Assembly (NCBI GenBank): GCA_951799405.1
Contig: OX637359.1
Location: 8,738,201 to 8,802,200, forward strand
Direction of reading: 5' to 3'
DNA from: Agapetus fuscipes
Lineage: Eukaryota > Arthropoda > Insecta > Trichoptera > Glossosomatidae
Length of the DNA: 64,000 nucleotides
A model generated the notes under the pieces. It had not been told where the DNA came from. It saw only the letters and a list, made by a program, of their open reading frames with translations, and searched no databases. Shown piece by piece: positions 31,831 to 41,198 of the stretch. Each line of letters starts with the position of its first letter. Within the stretch, counting starts at the first letter, position 1. Made by a program: the position numbers and the translations under genes.

Positions 31831-32139
31831 ATTTTCTTTTCAATTCTTTTTTGTCAATTTCGGTTCGTCTGCCAACCCTGTCTCTCTCACATGGCCTACT
31901 AGATAGTAGAACTAGCTGCACTTTGTGTAATAGCGGTGATTTGCTCCAGTGACCTTTGCACTGTTCCGTGACATGCATGTTCGCGCTTGCACATGCTGTG
32001 CGTGGCCTTTGACGAGCGGCGGCAACCCTACTGCCCGTACAAATCACCCCTATTATGTGTTTAGCTCATCGTTGTATGACGCAGGGTTGTCAAAAGAAAC
32101 ATTAAAAATGACATTTCTATTTTGTAATAATTTTTATTT
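31831..32139. other. No gene seen
   Basis: The GC-richer part near 31860-32030 carries opposite overlapping frames with no domain. Confidence 0.4.
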
Positions 32140-32222
32140 GAAATTATGTGCAATTGATGATGGTGTGAGGATCGAAAGCGTTAGTAATTTTATTTCAATA
32201 AAATAATTGAAATAAACAGTGT
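32140..32222 (+). repeat. Penelope-type terminal fragment
   Basis: TTGATGATGGTGTGAGGATC followed by GAAAGCGTTAGTAA, the motif pair of the palindromic elements, then an AT-rich tail. Confidence 0.4.
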
Positions 32223-32364
32223 TAAGAATATTTTTTTTTGTCTGTATGTACTTAGTTCTTTGAGAAAATATTAATGATTTTAATGACTATAAAAAAAGCA
32301 TTGAAAATATATTTAAAAAAAATACAATTAACCAACACGTGTACCCACCTTAATTATGACATAG

Positions 32365-32596
32365 AGTCCCTCCAGTGCTGGTTTGCCTTATCTACCGTTT
32401 GCTTTATAGATGACCTTTCAATAAACATTCTACACAATCTGAGCTAAGGAAAAACGTAAAACTCGATGATGTGAAAGTTGTTTTAAATATTTTAAAAATC
32501 AATTTACAATTTTCATTAGACACATACAAACATTGCTCTTGTGAAATTACCTCCGAAGGACATAAGACAAACAATCACTAAGGGGACGAGTTGATA
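32365..32596. mobile_element. MITE B copy
   Basis: GTCCCTCCAGTGCTGGTTTG at the left and CAAACAATCACTAAGGGGACGA at the right (inverted), with the family interior. Confidence 0.6.
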
Positions 32597-32767
32597 GCTA
32601 TAACTTTCACAGAGACATTACAAAATCATTGCTCATAAATTTTTCTTCAAGAAACAACCAATTGCTTGAGATTAGCCCATCAACATCAATTCAAGCCATA
32701 ATGGGCCTTGATTTATTTTTCCATATAAAAGTGTGGAATTTTTCCAAATTGGCACACCCTGTCGGAA
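32597..32767. other. Spacer
   Basis: Nothing recognised. Confidence 0.4.
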
Positions 32768-32944
32768 TCACTTTGTTGCCATATCAGAGGTCAATCGGAA
32801 AGCTCTGAAAGCATCGCTGCAGTTTGGTGGAACATCAAACAAGGTTCTGGTGAGTGGTGGAGCATAAACACTCTGTGGGTTCTTTGAAACACATGCACGC
32901 GAAATCATGTGAATTCTTTCATCATAATCCGGTATTTTGTACAT
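32768..32944 (-). CDS. Candidate small or remnant coding sequence, unknown
   Basis: From ATG at 32944 (good context, ACCAATG) 58 codons run to a TGA, reading MYKIPDYDERIHMISRACVS, then a Pro-rich PPLTR and PPNCSDAFRAFRLTSD. Composition and GC content (mid-40s %) stand out from the AT-rich flanks and look protein-like. The frame stays open upstream into a SINE1 tail, so the N-terminus is unclear. It may be a dead exon or a transposon remnant; no family recognised. Confidence 0.3.
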   Translation of the reverse strand: MYKIPDYDERIHMISRACVSKNPQSVYAPPLTRTLFDVPPNCSDAFRAFRLTSDMATK

Positions 32945-32989
32945 TGGTACAGAGAAGAAAGCCAAACAATTTATTTTGGGACAGAAAAT

Positions 32990-33105
32990 AATCATTTGGT
33001 GAGCGCTGTTTTTGAGTGAATCACAACGCAAGAGCCATGTGTCAGCTTGGTTATCGCGATTCAGGCACAGTTGCTCTTCGTCACCGGTCTTTATGAAAGT
33101 AGATG
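32990..33105 (-). repeat. SINE1 type I tail fragment
   Basis: TTTGGTGAGCGCTGTTTTTG through GTCACCGGTCTTTATG, inverted family order. Confidence 0.55.
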
Positions 33106-33215
33106 TTTTATTTTCAATTCGCTTTCCGGGACTTATAGGTTGGTATGAGGCTGACTACCCATACTGTTACTATCCTGTTTCAGGGAAGGTTGGCAAGAGT
33201 TGCAGGGCAAGAGTT

Positions 33216-33335
33216 GTCAACGACGTTAGCCATGTTGAAAGCACCGGTTCCCATAGATCACCGAAGTTAAGCAACATTGGGCGTGGTCAGTGCTTGGATG
33301 GGTAACCGCTCAGGTACACCGCGTGTCGTTGGCAT
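33216..33335 (+). rRNA. 5S rRNA sequence (head of a composite SINE)
   Basis: 120 bases, the usual 5S length, with the strongly conserved internal stretches GATCACCGAAGTTAAGCA, TGGGCGTGGTCAGTGCTTGG and GGTAACCGC. The ends GTCAACGAC and GTCGTTGGC pair as helix I. No T-run terminator follows: the sequence continues into the SINE1 head after CTTGGACC. It is therefore a retroposed 5S module, not a free-standing 5S gene, although its internal Pol III promoter looks intact. Confidence 0.85.
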
Positions 33336-33651
33336 CTTGGACCGGTCCGTAGTGGCAACACTTCGGACTCGTAAATGGAAGGTTGTGGATTCGGATCCCG
33401 GCGGAGCACAAAAATATACCATTTATATTTCGAATGTGCTCTTCGTTGGGTTGAAAAATTCATAAACCTTTACCAATGACCGGTCACCAAAGGTACATCC
33501 AGCCTTACAGCAACTGGGTCTTGATTGAGTATTGGCGCTTTGTAGCGACGACCAAGCTCGTACACCTCTGCGGCACTACAACAAGTGTCATAGACCCCTA
33601 GAGTATTAAGAATCTAGGGAGTCTCCCGCACAAGATTTCTTAAAAAAAAAA
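33336..33651 (+). repeat. SINE1 type II, 3' part of the 5S composite
   Basis: tRNA-Thr-like head (GGTTGTGGATTCGGATCC eroded B box), body, type II tail (GTCTCCCGCACAAGATTTCT) and an A11 run ending at 33652. With the 5S it forms a 443-bp insertion (33209-33651) flanked by AGGGC. Confidence 0.85.
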
Positions 33652-33800
33652 AGGGCGTATCCATATTTGAGATTGACTTTTTTTACTTAATAGGTCCACA
33701 TGTGGCATTTGTAAGCGAAAACTTATACGTTTCTGCTTATGGGAATGCAAATAATATTAATCATAAATGGCGTATTTCTTTGCAACTTAGAATATTGATT

Positions 33801-34478
33801 AAAGCTTTTAAATATTCCAAAGTTTTGAGGACCGAAACCCACTAACTTTCGATATCAACTCTGAAGCGTATACGACTAGACTATGAGCGACTATTTTTTT
33901 TTTATAGTCTAATGGTTAACGCACAATCCTTGATTTTTTGATGAAACTGAGTCCTAAATAAAGTTTGTCTAAACGAAGACTGATCACACAGGTGTACTCA
34001 GTTTTAAAAAAAAGGGTCTTGCTTGAATTAGCGTTTACTAGCGACGATTTAGCTGTAGAGGAACGCAGGTCGGATTCACAACAAATAATGTTTTTTTTTT
34101 TTAATTGATTGATTTAAATATTTATTGTAGTTGAAACCGAAAAAATCTTTTTGACTTTTTCGGTTTCTTTATAATTTTTCCCTATATGGGTAATTGTGGA
34201 TTTATCTTATATTTATATAACTAAAAGAAATTAAGATTTCAAAAAGTGAAAGGAAAAGTGTGTAGGTTTATTGTTTTATAACCTTCTCTTTTATTTTTTT
34301 AAATTGTTAGTATTGATATGGTTCCTGGTACAACAGATGCCGTTGTTTTTCTTTTAATAAAATATTCCTAATGACGCGAAAATAATGATAGCCTTTCTAT
34401 GCGTTTGTTCTAGGCCTCAACTTGCAGCTCTATCGGCTACAAAAGGGAGCAGATGCAAGTTTCTTTGTTGTGAAATCA
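33801..34478. other. Upstream region of IR gene 1; no gene
   Basis: AT-rich. A tRNA A-box-like TAGTCTAATGGTTAACG is at 33904-33920 with no B box. A short hairpin (GAAACCGAAAAA and its complement) lies at 34132-34166. Confidence 0.4.
34438..34444 (+). promoter_or_regulatory. Possible TATA-like element of IR gene 1
   Basis: TACAAAA lies 83 bases before the preferred ATG at 34521, close to the 91-93 base spacing between TATAAAA and the homologous start in the other two IR genes. Weak match. Confidence 0.3.
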
Positions 34479-34520
34479 ATGTGCATTGTTTACAAAAGGT
34501 CTATTGATCCAATTGAGGTT

Positions 34521-36470
34521 ATGATGTTGACAAGGACCTTTGCAATTGTTTTGTGTGGGATTTCAATGATCCATTGTCAAGAATACTCTTCCACAATGGA
34601 CGAACAGTTCTTCAACGAAGCTGGCTCCAACGATGACATCGCAAAGTGTGTGCTGCAACTCTCTGCAAAATATTTTGTTGAAAAGAAAGCACTTAGTGGC
34701 AGTATCGTGATTGTTAATATAAACAGTTTGATCTTATCCAGAACCCAAATGACCATCTTAAAAACTATACACTCAGGGAGTAAGTTTTCAGTGATGGTGA
34801 AAGATTCGGCATTGCCGCATAAAAATGCGTCACACTTTCCAGAAAAGGCAAAAAACTACATGATGATCTTAGAAGAAAAGAAAGAGCTAGAAAATAATAT
34901 ACACCAGTTGAATCGTTTACCCACTTGGAATCCGCATGCTAAAGTTGTCATTTACATCAAGAAAGATGCAACAGAAGACGTAGAGACATTGGTTAAAGGC
35001 ATCATTGATTATTTAAGGTTGTTCAAACTGTTAAAGGTGACTGTTTTGGTTGACTTTCTGCAGTCTAGTGAATTGAAAGCATTCACTTGGAAGCCTTATA
35101 GTGAAACGAATTGTGGTGGACCGTGTGATGTCATTTACCTTTTGGATACATGCAAAGATAGCGAAGTTACGCAAGTCGAAAAGATGTTTGATATTTTTCC
35201 ATCAAACATGAGACAGTGTCCTCTAACTGTTTACACGGTGATCAGTGAACCGTATGTCATGCCTCCTAAAAGGAAAATATATGATTCAAGGTACAATGAT
35301 GAATATGAGTTTGACTTGGGAATTGAAGTCAACATCATAAAGATAATTGCCCATTTTACAAACATGTCTTTAGTGATAAGGATGTCAAATAAAATTGAAG
35401 ACTGGGGGAGTCTCCAAAAAGATGGAACAGCAACTGGACTCTTTTCTAAGCTCAGAAATGATGAAGTAGATCTTGTAATCGGTAACATGGAAGTCAACAA
35501 AGACATACGGAAATGGTTTGATGCTTCAAGCACATACATGCAGGATGAAATAACATGGTGTGTACCAAAGGCAGGGAAAGCATTGACCTGGTTCAATCTC
35601 ATCACAATCTTTAAATTCTCAACATGGTTGACCACTCTTTCATCAATTATTCTGGTTTCGATACTCTTGCATCTGTTTATGTATTATGAAAGAAAGAATG
35701 TCAGCATTTGGCCGACAAAGTCCATTTTGATGACTTTTGGTATGATTCTAGGATGGGGTGGACTGTTTCATCCTAAAAGAACTTCCTTCAGATTGCTCTT
35801 ATTCAGCTGGTTACTTTTTAGTATCAACTTGAACACCTCATACCAAAGCGTTTTGAGGAGCTTTTTGATTCATCCAAAGTACGAACGGCAATTGGATACA
35901 GAAAGTGACATTGTCTCAGCAAAGTTTGGTGTCGGAGGGAAATATGTCATCAAAGGAACTTTCAAAAACAACGATGCAGTCAGCAAATATCTGTACAACA
36001 ATTTTGAAAACTACACAAACCTTCGAGACACAATTAAAAGAGTTGGATTTGAGAGAAACTTTGCAATTGCAACATCTAGAAGACAAGCTGAGTATCAAGA
36101 CCAATTTTTGGGTAGAGGAACTTCCTTGATCTACTGTTTCGATGAACGGAATGTTATTTACAAATATGGAGTTGTAATTTTAACCAGAAAGTACTTTCCG
36201 TTGATTTTACGGTTCAATGGAATGATCAGAAGTGTTTCCGAGAATGGGCTGATCTGGAAGTGGAACAATGAAGTGTTTTTGCACCGAGCGAGAGTTGACA
36301 TTTCCAGTGACGAGGTGCCTTTGGGAATGGATCACATGCTTGGGGCGTTTCTGTTTCTTTTAATTGGACATTCAGTTTGCTTTTTCATTTTCCTGCTTGA
36401 GTGTGCCTTTTACAATCTGTATAGGATCTGTGAAAATATTTGTACAAAACATATCGAGTTTACAATATAA
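34521..36470 (+). CDS. Divergent ionotropic receptor (IR), gene 1
   Basis: Single-exon, 649 residues from ATG 34521. This ATG, or its neighbour at 34524, is preferred over ATG 34479 because it opens directly into a signal peptide ending near residue 20. Order: extracellular N-domain with a four-Cys signature (FTWKPY, CGGPC, YLLDTC, then QCPLTV; residues about 187-235), S1 ligand-binding half (about 232-355, GIEVNIIKI, DLVIGNM), TM1 (about 366-388), pore loop (398-420), TM2 (424-446), S2, TM3 (606-630), short cytosolic tail. This is the insect ionotropic receptor plan derived from ionotropic glutamate receptors: a ligand-gated cation channel subunit of sensory neuron dendrites. An Arg in NKDIRKWFD sits where iGluRs bind the ligand carboxylate. 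The ligand is unknown. First of three tandem IR genes and the most divergent of them. Family call sure; subfamily not assigned. Confidence 0.92.
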   Translation: MMLTRTFAIVLCGISMIHCQEYSSTMDEQFFNEAGSNDDIAKCVLQLSAKYFVEKKALSGSIVIVNINSLILSRTQMTILKTIHSGSKFSVMVKDSALPHKNASHFPEKAKNYMMILEEKKELENNIHQLNRLPTWNPHAKVVIYIKKDATEDVETLVKGIIDYLRLFKLLKVTVLVDFLQSSELKAFTWKPYSETNCGGPCDVIYLLDTCKDSEVTQVEKMFDIFPSNMRQCPLTVYTVISEPYVMPPKRKIYDSRYNDEYEFDLGIEVNIIKIIAHFTNMSLVIRMSNKIEDWGSLQKDGTATGLFSKLRNDEVDLVIGNMEVNKDIRKWFDASSTYMQDEITWCVPKAGKALTWFNLITIFKFSTWLTTLSSIILVSILLHLFMYYERKNVSIWPTKSILMTFGMILGWGGLFHPKRTSFRLLLFSWLLFSINLNTSYQSVLRSFLIHPKYERQLDTESDIVSAKFGVGGKYVIKGTFKNNDAVSKYLYNNFENYTNLRDTIKRVGFERNFAIATSRRQAEYQDQFLGRGTSLIYCFDERNVIYKYGVVILTRKYFPLILRFNGMIRSVSENGLIWKWNNEVFLHRARVDISSDEVPLGMDHMLGAFLFLLIGHSVCFFIFLLECAFYNLYRICENICTKHIEFTI

Positions 36471-36575
36471 TAACTCTTGAACACATAAAAATATGATAAT
36501 TAGTCGTAAAGTATTCGATATCTGATCAAACTGTTACGTAGTGTATGATTAAAAGAAATATTAGAGAACAACATG

Positions 36576-36581
36576 AATAAA
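36576..36581 (+). terminator. Poly(A) signal of IR gene 1
   Basis: AATAAA 105 bases after the stop, first in the 3' flank. Confidence 0.55.
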
Positions 36582-37236
36582 TGAGAAGTTGTAATGGTGT
36601 CATTTACAGTCAGTAAATGTATGGATCGTCCACCGTATACTTTTTATACAAAAAAAATTGTATATAGGAACTGCACTTGACTTAATTTCTTCAATCATGT
36701 CTAAAAAGGTGAGTGTAAAGCAATGATCATGTAACAGCTTGTACACTTCTTGTAATAATATATTCCGTCATACTTTACGTGAAAAAAGACTGAAATCGGA
36801 AGCTTACTATAACATTTTTTAGATATTTTTTTAGGATTATTATCAGTAGTACATCTCCAGTTGGCAGCTTCACAAGACCTGTGCTAACTACAGAATGATA
36901 AAAAAAACTCGAATTTTACACATTTTTACAGTTTTTTCAATGTAAGCTTTGATCTTTACAATTTCCTAGTTATAAGTATTTTTCATGCATTATAAGAGTT
37001 TACTAAAATTGACATAATTTGCAACTAAAATCAGTTTTATATCAGTATTACTTTTTGAGATAAAATCCTCCAAAAATTGAAAGTTTTTTTAGAAAATATT
37101 TTTTTTACGATGCTGTCAATTTTTGACCGTTTTATCGGAGAAAATCATTTTGTAAGCTTAATTATACAAAAATAATATTATGGCCAATGTAATCAGCTTT
37201 AATTTAAGTAGTAAACGACCTCTGTAAGTTATATAG
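36582..37236. other. No gene seen
   Basis: AT-rich intergenic DNA after IR gene 1. Confidence 0.5.
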
Positions 37237-38385
37237 GTAGGGGAGAACCACCATGAAGAGAACGGCCTATGAAGAGAACAGTCTCATTTTAGCCGAAACT
37301 AACAAAGTTTCCGACTTACAATGTTCTATCAATGTGTTGCTAGTGGTAAATCTACATCACTCGTGAAGTTGGCTGCGTGTGCAGGCAGTGTGCTCGTGAC
37401 AGTTAATGACAGTTGTTTTCGCGCGTCTCAAAAAAAATAAGCTGTGAATTTGTGTAATATATTGACTTATTAATATTACATGTGGAGTAAAGAATTTATA
37501 ACCAAAACGTACCGTGGCTATATAGTTTAAATATGGTAAGTGCAATTTTGAATAATACTCAACCAATCTTAATAATTTCAAAGTTTTTATTAAAAAAGTC
37601 AGACTTCCATGAAAAGAACACGCCGCAATTCCATGAAGAGAACGTTCTCTTCATGGGACTAGTGTTCTCTTCATGGTTATTTTTTGAATATGCATTTCAG
37701 TGATGGGTGACACCTTGTTGTCAGGACTATGTTTATCAAATGTAACTCTAAATTGTTTAAAAATTATTATTTTTCTTAAATATAATTTTTCATAGAATGT
37801 CATAATTATTTTGTTTAGATCACAAGCCATGCCGAAAATAAGAATCTGAAAATTATTTAATAATTACAAAAAATAATGTGGACCCGCCTTAAAGAGACAG
37901 GTATGGCCACAACTTTATTGTGGAAGTCATCCAACGAGCCAAGGAAATACAGCAAGCCGACAAGACTTATGAATATAATAAAAATATTGCTATTTTTGTA
38001 TTCATGTACACCAAATAAAATTTTAAATAATCATTGATATTTAATCGTATTTTTATTCACATTTCAATTAATTGACAAAACTTGTCAAATGAGGTAAATA
38101 TAAACAAATACATCACCATACTTAGATAAAAGTCTATAACTGTTCTCTTCATGGGGAGCAGTGTTCTCTTCATAGTATACTATCCCTTGAAGAGAACATT
38201 TCCCACTTTTTAGAAAATCAACCATCACCTGGAATTGAATACATGAATTCAAAATTCCTTTAAAGCATTATAAAATGAATAAATACTCTACAAAACTTCA
38301 TACTCAGTCATTGAAATAGTGAATTAGTTTTGAATTTACAGCAAGATGAAAAAAAAACGTTCTCTTCATGGTGGTTCTCCTCTAT
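37237..38385. mobile_element. 1.15-kb element with iterated GAAGAGAAC motif
   Basis: The ends GTAGGGGAGAACCACCATG and its inverted partner CATGGTGGTTCTCCTCTAT form TIRs of about 29 bp. The 9-mer GAAGAGAAC or its complement occurs ten times (37255, 37271, a variant at 37612, 37635, 37643, 37664, 38142, 38163, 38189, 38359), clustered at both ends and at a 26-bp perfect palindrome (37631-37656). No coding capacity. Probably a non-autonomous DNA transposon whose transposase recognised the iterated motif; superfamily and target duplication unclear. Confidence 0.7.
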
Positions 38386-38821
38386 GTAGTATACTCACGA
38401 ACCTTTAAAATCTAAATAAGGAAAAAACGTCTAAGAACCAGCTGTTATTTAGCGATTGAATTTATACAAAAAAATAGGCAGGTATTAAGCATACCCTAAA
38501 AATGTAGGAAAACAAGAACCTTCAAATTAACATTAGTTCTGCAACTATTTCCCGTGAATCCATAGATTCGCTGGTGCACCAACTAAATCTCGACCCAAAT
38601 CCTCACGCCAAATCTGTAACAATGTTCAATTTGGTATCTCAAGGATCAGTAATTTATAAAATGATACACATACGGAAAAATTCGTTTTAAAAATAGTTTT
38701 TTTGCATGTCCTGCACTAGGCCAACTTATTTTTGAAAAACTGTCATGCCAAAACCAAACACAATTCTTATTACCCCACCTCGCAATGCAAAAAACAAACG
38801 TAACTAACTACACATATATTG
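38386..38821. other. No gene seen
   Basis: AT-rich spacer. Confidence 0.5.
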
Positions 38822-39003
38822 TAACTTTTTTTACCTCAACCACTTCAGTTGAAGTGGGGGTTTATCAGTTTCCGAGTTGAACCTTTTCAGTAATTTATTT
38901 TGGGTTTAAAATAAACACTGAAACAGGAAATTGTTTCCGACACCTTTGGTTGGATTTGAGCACGAGCTCTCGGCATGGAATGCAAGCACTATACCAACTA
39001 TAG
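38822..39003 (-). repeat. SINE2 head and body
   Basis: Inverted copy from CCACTTCAGTTGAAGTGG to GCATGGAATGCAAGCACTAT. Lies about 160 bases upstream of the IR gene 2 TATA box. Confidence 0.6.
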
Positions 39004-39165
39004 ATAAAATGTTTGTTGACAATACCATAAGTGCTTATGTTTTAATGAAGGTAATATTGTGGGTTTCCTCATAAAATATGCATTAAATGGACAAACATGA
39101 AGATATCAAAATTTGACACAATGTTTTTTTCATGTATTTTTTTTTATATAATCGATATTTAAGCT

Positions 39166-39172
39166 TATAAAA
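39166..39172 (+). promoter_or_regulatory. TATA box of IR gene 2
   Basis: TATAAAA 85 bases before ATG 39251. The surrounding block (AATCGATAT upstream, GAAGATC downstream) is conserved at the same spacing before IR gene 3. Confidence 0.6.
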
Positions 39173-39250
39173 CTGTTGGTGAAAAAAAAACCTGGCATTA
39201 ATTGTAAATTTTGAAGATCCACACACGTTTATGTGCTGAGTGAAAAAGGG

Positions 39251-41194
39251 ATGATTATGATGCATTTCATAACTAAATTCCTTTGTTTGTCAATTTTTTG
39301 TATTGGATACATTAGCGCTGAACGCATATATGAAGAATTATTGGTACAAAATACGTTTGAATTGAATAATAATAGATCATTTTGCCTTGTTCAAATGATC
39401 GTAAAATATTTGAATAAGTTTAAGGTCACTTTTCTTAAAGGCCAAATATTCTACCTGAAACTAACCAAGACCAATAAAGAAATAGAACAAGCCCTGCTGT
39501 ACAAAACAAGCAACGATGGGAAAACCACGTGCGTTGTACACTCACCAGGAGAAATGAGAGAACATAAAAAGAATCTTGAAAAGGTTATGATTTACATGGT
39601 TTTGTTGGATGGAATTCTGGATCTTTCCACTCACATCGCACAAATGTCTCGCCATCCAAGCTGGAACCCAAAAGCAACGTTTTTCATTATTTTGATTCAA
39701 GACAATGTCAAACAATCAGAGATCATCCAAGTTTTCAATGATCTACGCACCAACTACAGGATTTACGATGCATACGTGCTTCTTGGACGAGAAAACACCA
39801 ATCAATTTGTTACTTACACTTGGATTCCATTTAGAAACAATGCATGTGGAACTGAATGCAAGGAGTTATACATTTTAGATGAATGCATCAACGCTAAAGT
39901 AGTGGAACTTAATCCTTTAATAGACAAGAATCCAGATACGTTTCAAGGTTGCCCTCTGAAAGTGGCTGCAGTTATCTTCGAACCTTACGTGATGCATCCT
40001 GTCTTTAACGATAGATTGAACAAAAGTGAGATTACTTCTGGAGTTGAGGTGGAGATATTGAAAGTCGTTGCAGCCTCAGTGAACGCGACCTTGATAATTG
40101 AACCGATAATGGATTATGAAACTGGAGACATGGAGAATTTGAATCTGGATTTCTTTGATAAAGAAACTGTGGATTTGTTGATTGGAAACATATCACCAGA
40201 TCTAGCGTCCAAGAAGACTGAAGTGTTGAGGTATTTCCTCCAAGATCACATAACTTGGTGTGTGCCTACGGCTAGACCTTTACCATTCTGGTTAAATTTG
40301 GCCAAGATGTTTGAAGTCAGCGTATGGATGATGATTTTATTTGCTTCAGTGCTTACAAGCATCTTCATACAGTTTATGCGTAAACGTGAAAGCGGTGTAA
40401 CTCCTTTGATAAGTTTTTCGACAATGCTTACGTTATTATCGATGCTTTTGGGCTACACAACTTCACTTAACGCCAGTCAAGGTGGATTGCGTTTCATCTT
40501 TATGAGTTGGCTGTGCGTTTGTTTGATCATCACCGTCGTAATACAAGGTTCATTTTTAAGTTTCCTCGTTAATCCACCTTCGGAAAAGCAATTTAAAAAT
40601 GTGACTCAACTCGTTTACAGTGGTTATCCTTATGGAGGACACGAGCTACATGCCAGCAACTTGGATGATCCAAGCAACAAATACAACTTGCTCTTGATAT
40701 CTGGTTACAGCAACTGTAAACCTATCAGTTCTTGCCTCAAAAGGGTCGCTCAACACAGGGACTTTGCTGTTTTGATCTCCTACAATTTTATCAAGTATCA
40801 TCGGAAATACGGTTATTTGGAGGAATACAGTGACAAAGTCTTCTGTTTGGACGATGACTTTGCAAAGTCATATTCACCAAATATGTTGATGTGGAAATAT
40901 CATCCTTATGGAAATGCCATAAAAAAGACACTCTTTCAATTGTTTGAGAGTGGCATTATCTTCAAATGGTACACCGATCTGGTTATTACGCCTCAACCAA
41001 AAGTTCTCTTACCTTCACAGTTGAAGTTGAGAGATTTGGAAGCAGTTTTTACTTTTTATATAATTTGCATGGTGATTTCGATTTTTGTATTTTTTCTTGA
41101 GATTTTTTACTATCAATTGAAATGTGTCGTTCTAAAGTACGCACAGCCAAGGGTAAAGGGTTTTTTGAGAGACATGATAACTGTTGTTGAATAG
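39251..41194 (+). CDS. Divergent ionotropic receptor (IR), gene 2
   Basis: Single exon, 647 residues from ATG 39251; ATG 39257 is the position homologous to IR gene 3 and equally possible, while the in-frame GTG at 39233 is unlikely. Signal peptide about residues 1-23. N-domain carries the same Cys signature as gene 1 (YTWIPF, CGTEC, YILDEC, GCPLKV; about 188-236). Then S1 (GVEVEILKVVAAS, DLLIGNI), TM1 (355-377), pore loop (390-411), TM2 (412-440), S2 with ISSCLKRVAQHRDFAVLIS, TM3 (595-623) and a basic tail. The S1 region lacks an obvious counterpart of the glutamate-binding Arg, common in divergent IRs, so the ligand is probably not an amino acid. About 70-75 % identical by eye to gene 3. 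A transposon lies 4 bp after the stop, and the left copy of its target duplication contains the TAG itself. Confidence 0.93.
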   Translation: MIMMHFITKFLCLSIFCIGYISAERIYEELLVQNTFELNNNRSFCLVQMIVKYLNKFKVTFLKGQIFYLKLTKTNKEIEQALLYKTSNDGKTTCVVHSPGEMREHKKNLEKVMIYMVLLDGILDLSTHIAQMSRHPSWNPKATFFIILIQDNVKQSEIIQVFNDLRTNYRIYDAYVLLGRENTNQFVTYTWIPFRNNACGTECKELYILDECINAKVVELNPLIDKNPDTFQGCPLKVAAVIFEPYVMHPVFNDRLNKSEITSGVEVEILKVVAASVNATLIIEPIMDYETGDMENLNLDFFDKETVDLLIGNISPDLASKKTEVLRYFLQDHITWCVPTARPLPFWLNLAKMFEVSVWMMILFASVLTSIFIQFMRKRESGVTPLISFSTMLTLLSMLLGYTTSLNASQGGLRFIFMSWLCVCLIITVVIQGSFLSFLVNPPSEKQFKNVTQLVYSGYPYGGHELHASNLDDPSNKYNLLLISGYSNCKPISSCLKRVAQHRDFAVLISYNFIKYHRKYGYLEEYSDKVFCLDDDFAKSYSPNMLMWKYHPYGNAIKKTLFQLFESGIIFKWYTDLVITPQPKVLLPSQLKLRDLEAVFTFYIICMVISIFVFFLEIFYYQLKCVVLKYAQPRVKGFLRDMITVVE

Positions 41195-41198
41195 ACAC

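Larger units (their letters stand above)
33128..33800 (+). repeat. Repeat A split by a 5S-SINE1 composite
   Basis: 33128-33208 is the first part (GACTTATAGGTTGGTATGAG to GAGTTGCAGGGC). The second part resumes at 33652 (AGGGCGTATCC, then TTGAGATTG) and ends CTTAGAATATTGATT. AGGGC is duplicated at the two junctions. Confidence 0.8.

Noticed and set aside
33216..33335. Free-standing functional 5S rRNA gene
   Set aside because: No T-run terminator, embedded in a SINE-type insertion with target duplication, no tandem neighbours; kept as a 5S-derived module.
34422..34520. N-terminal extension of IR gene 1 from the upstream TTG, or from ATG 34479
   Set aside because: The extension places charged residues before the signal peptide; ATG 34521/34524 aligns with the other two genes.
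35231..35635. 134-codon frame on the minus strand
   Set aside because: Antisense shadow of IR gene 1 with no features of its own.
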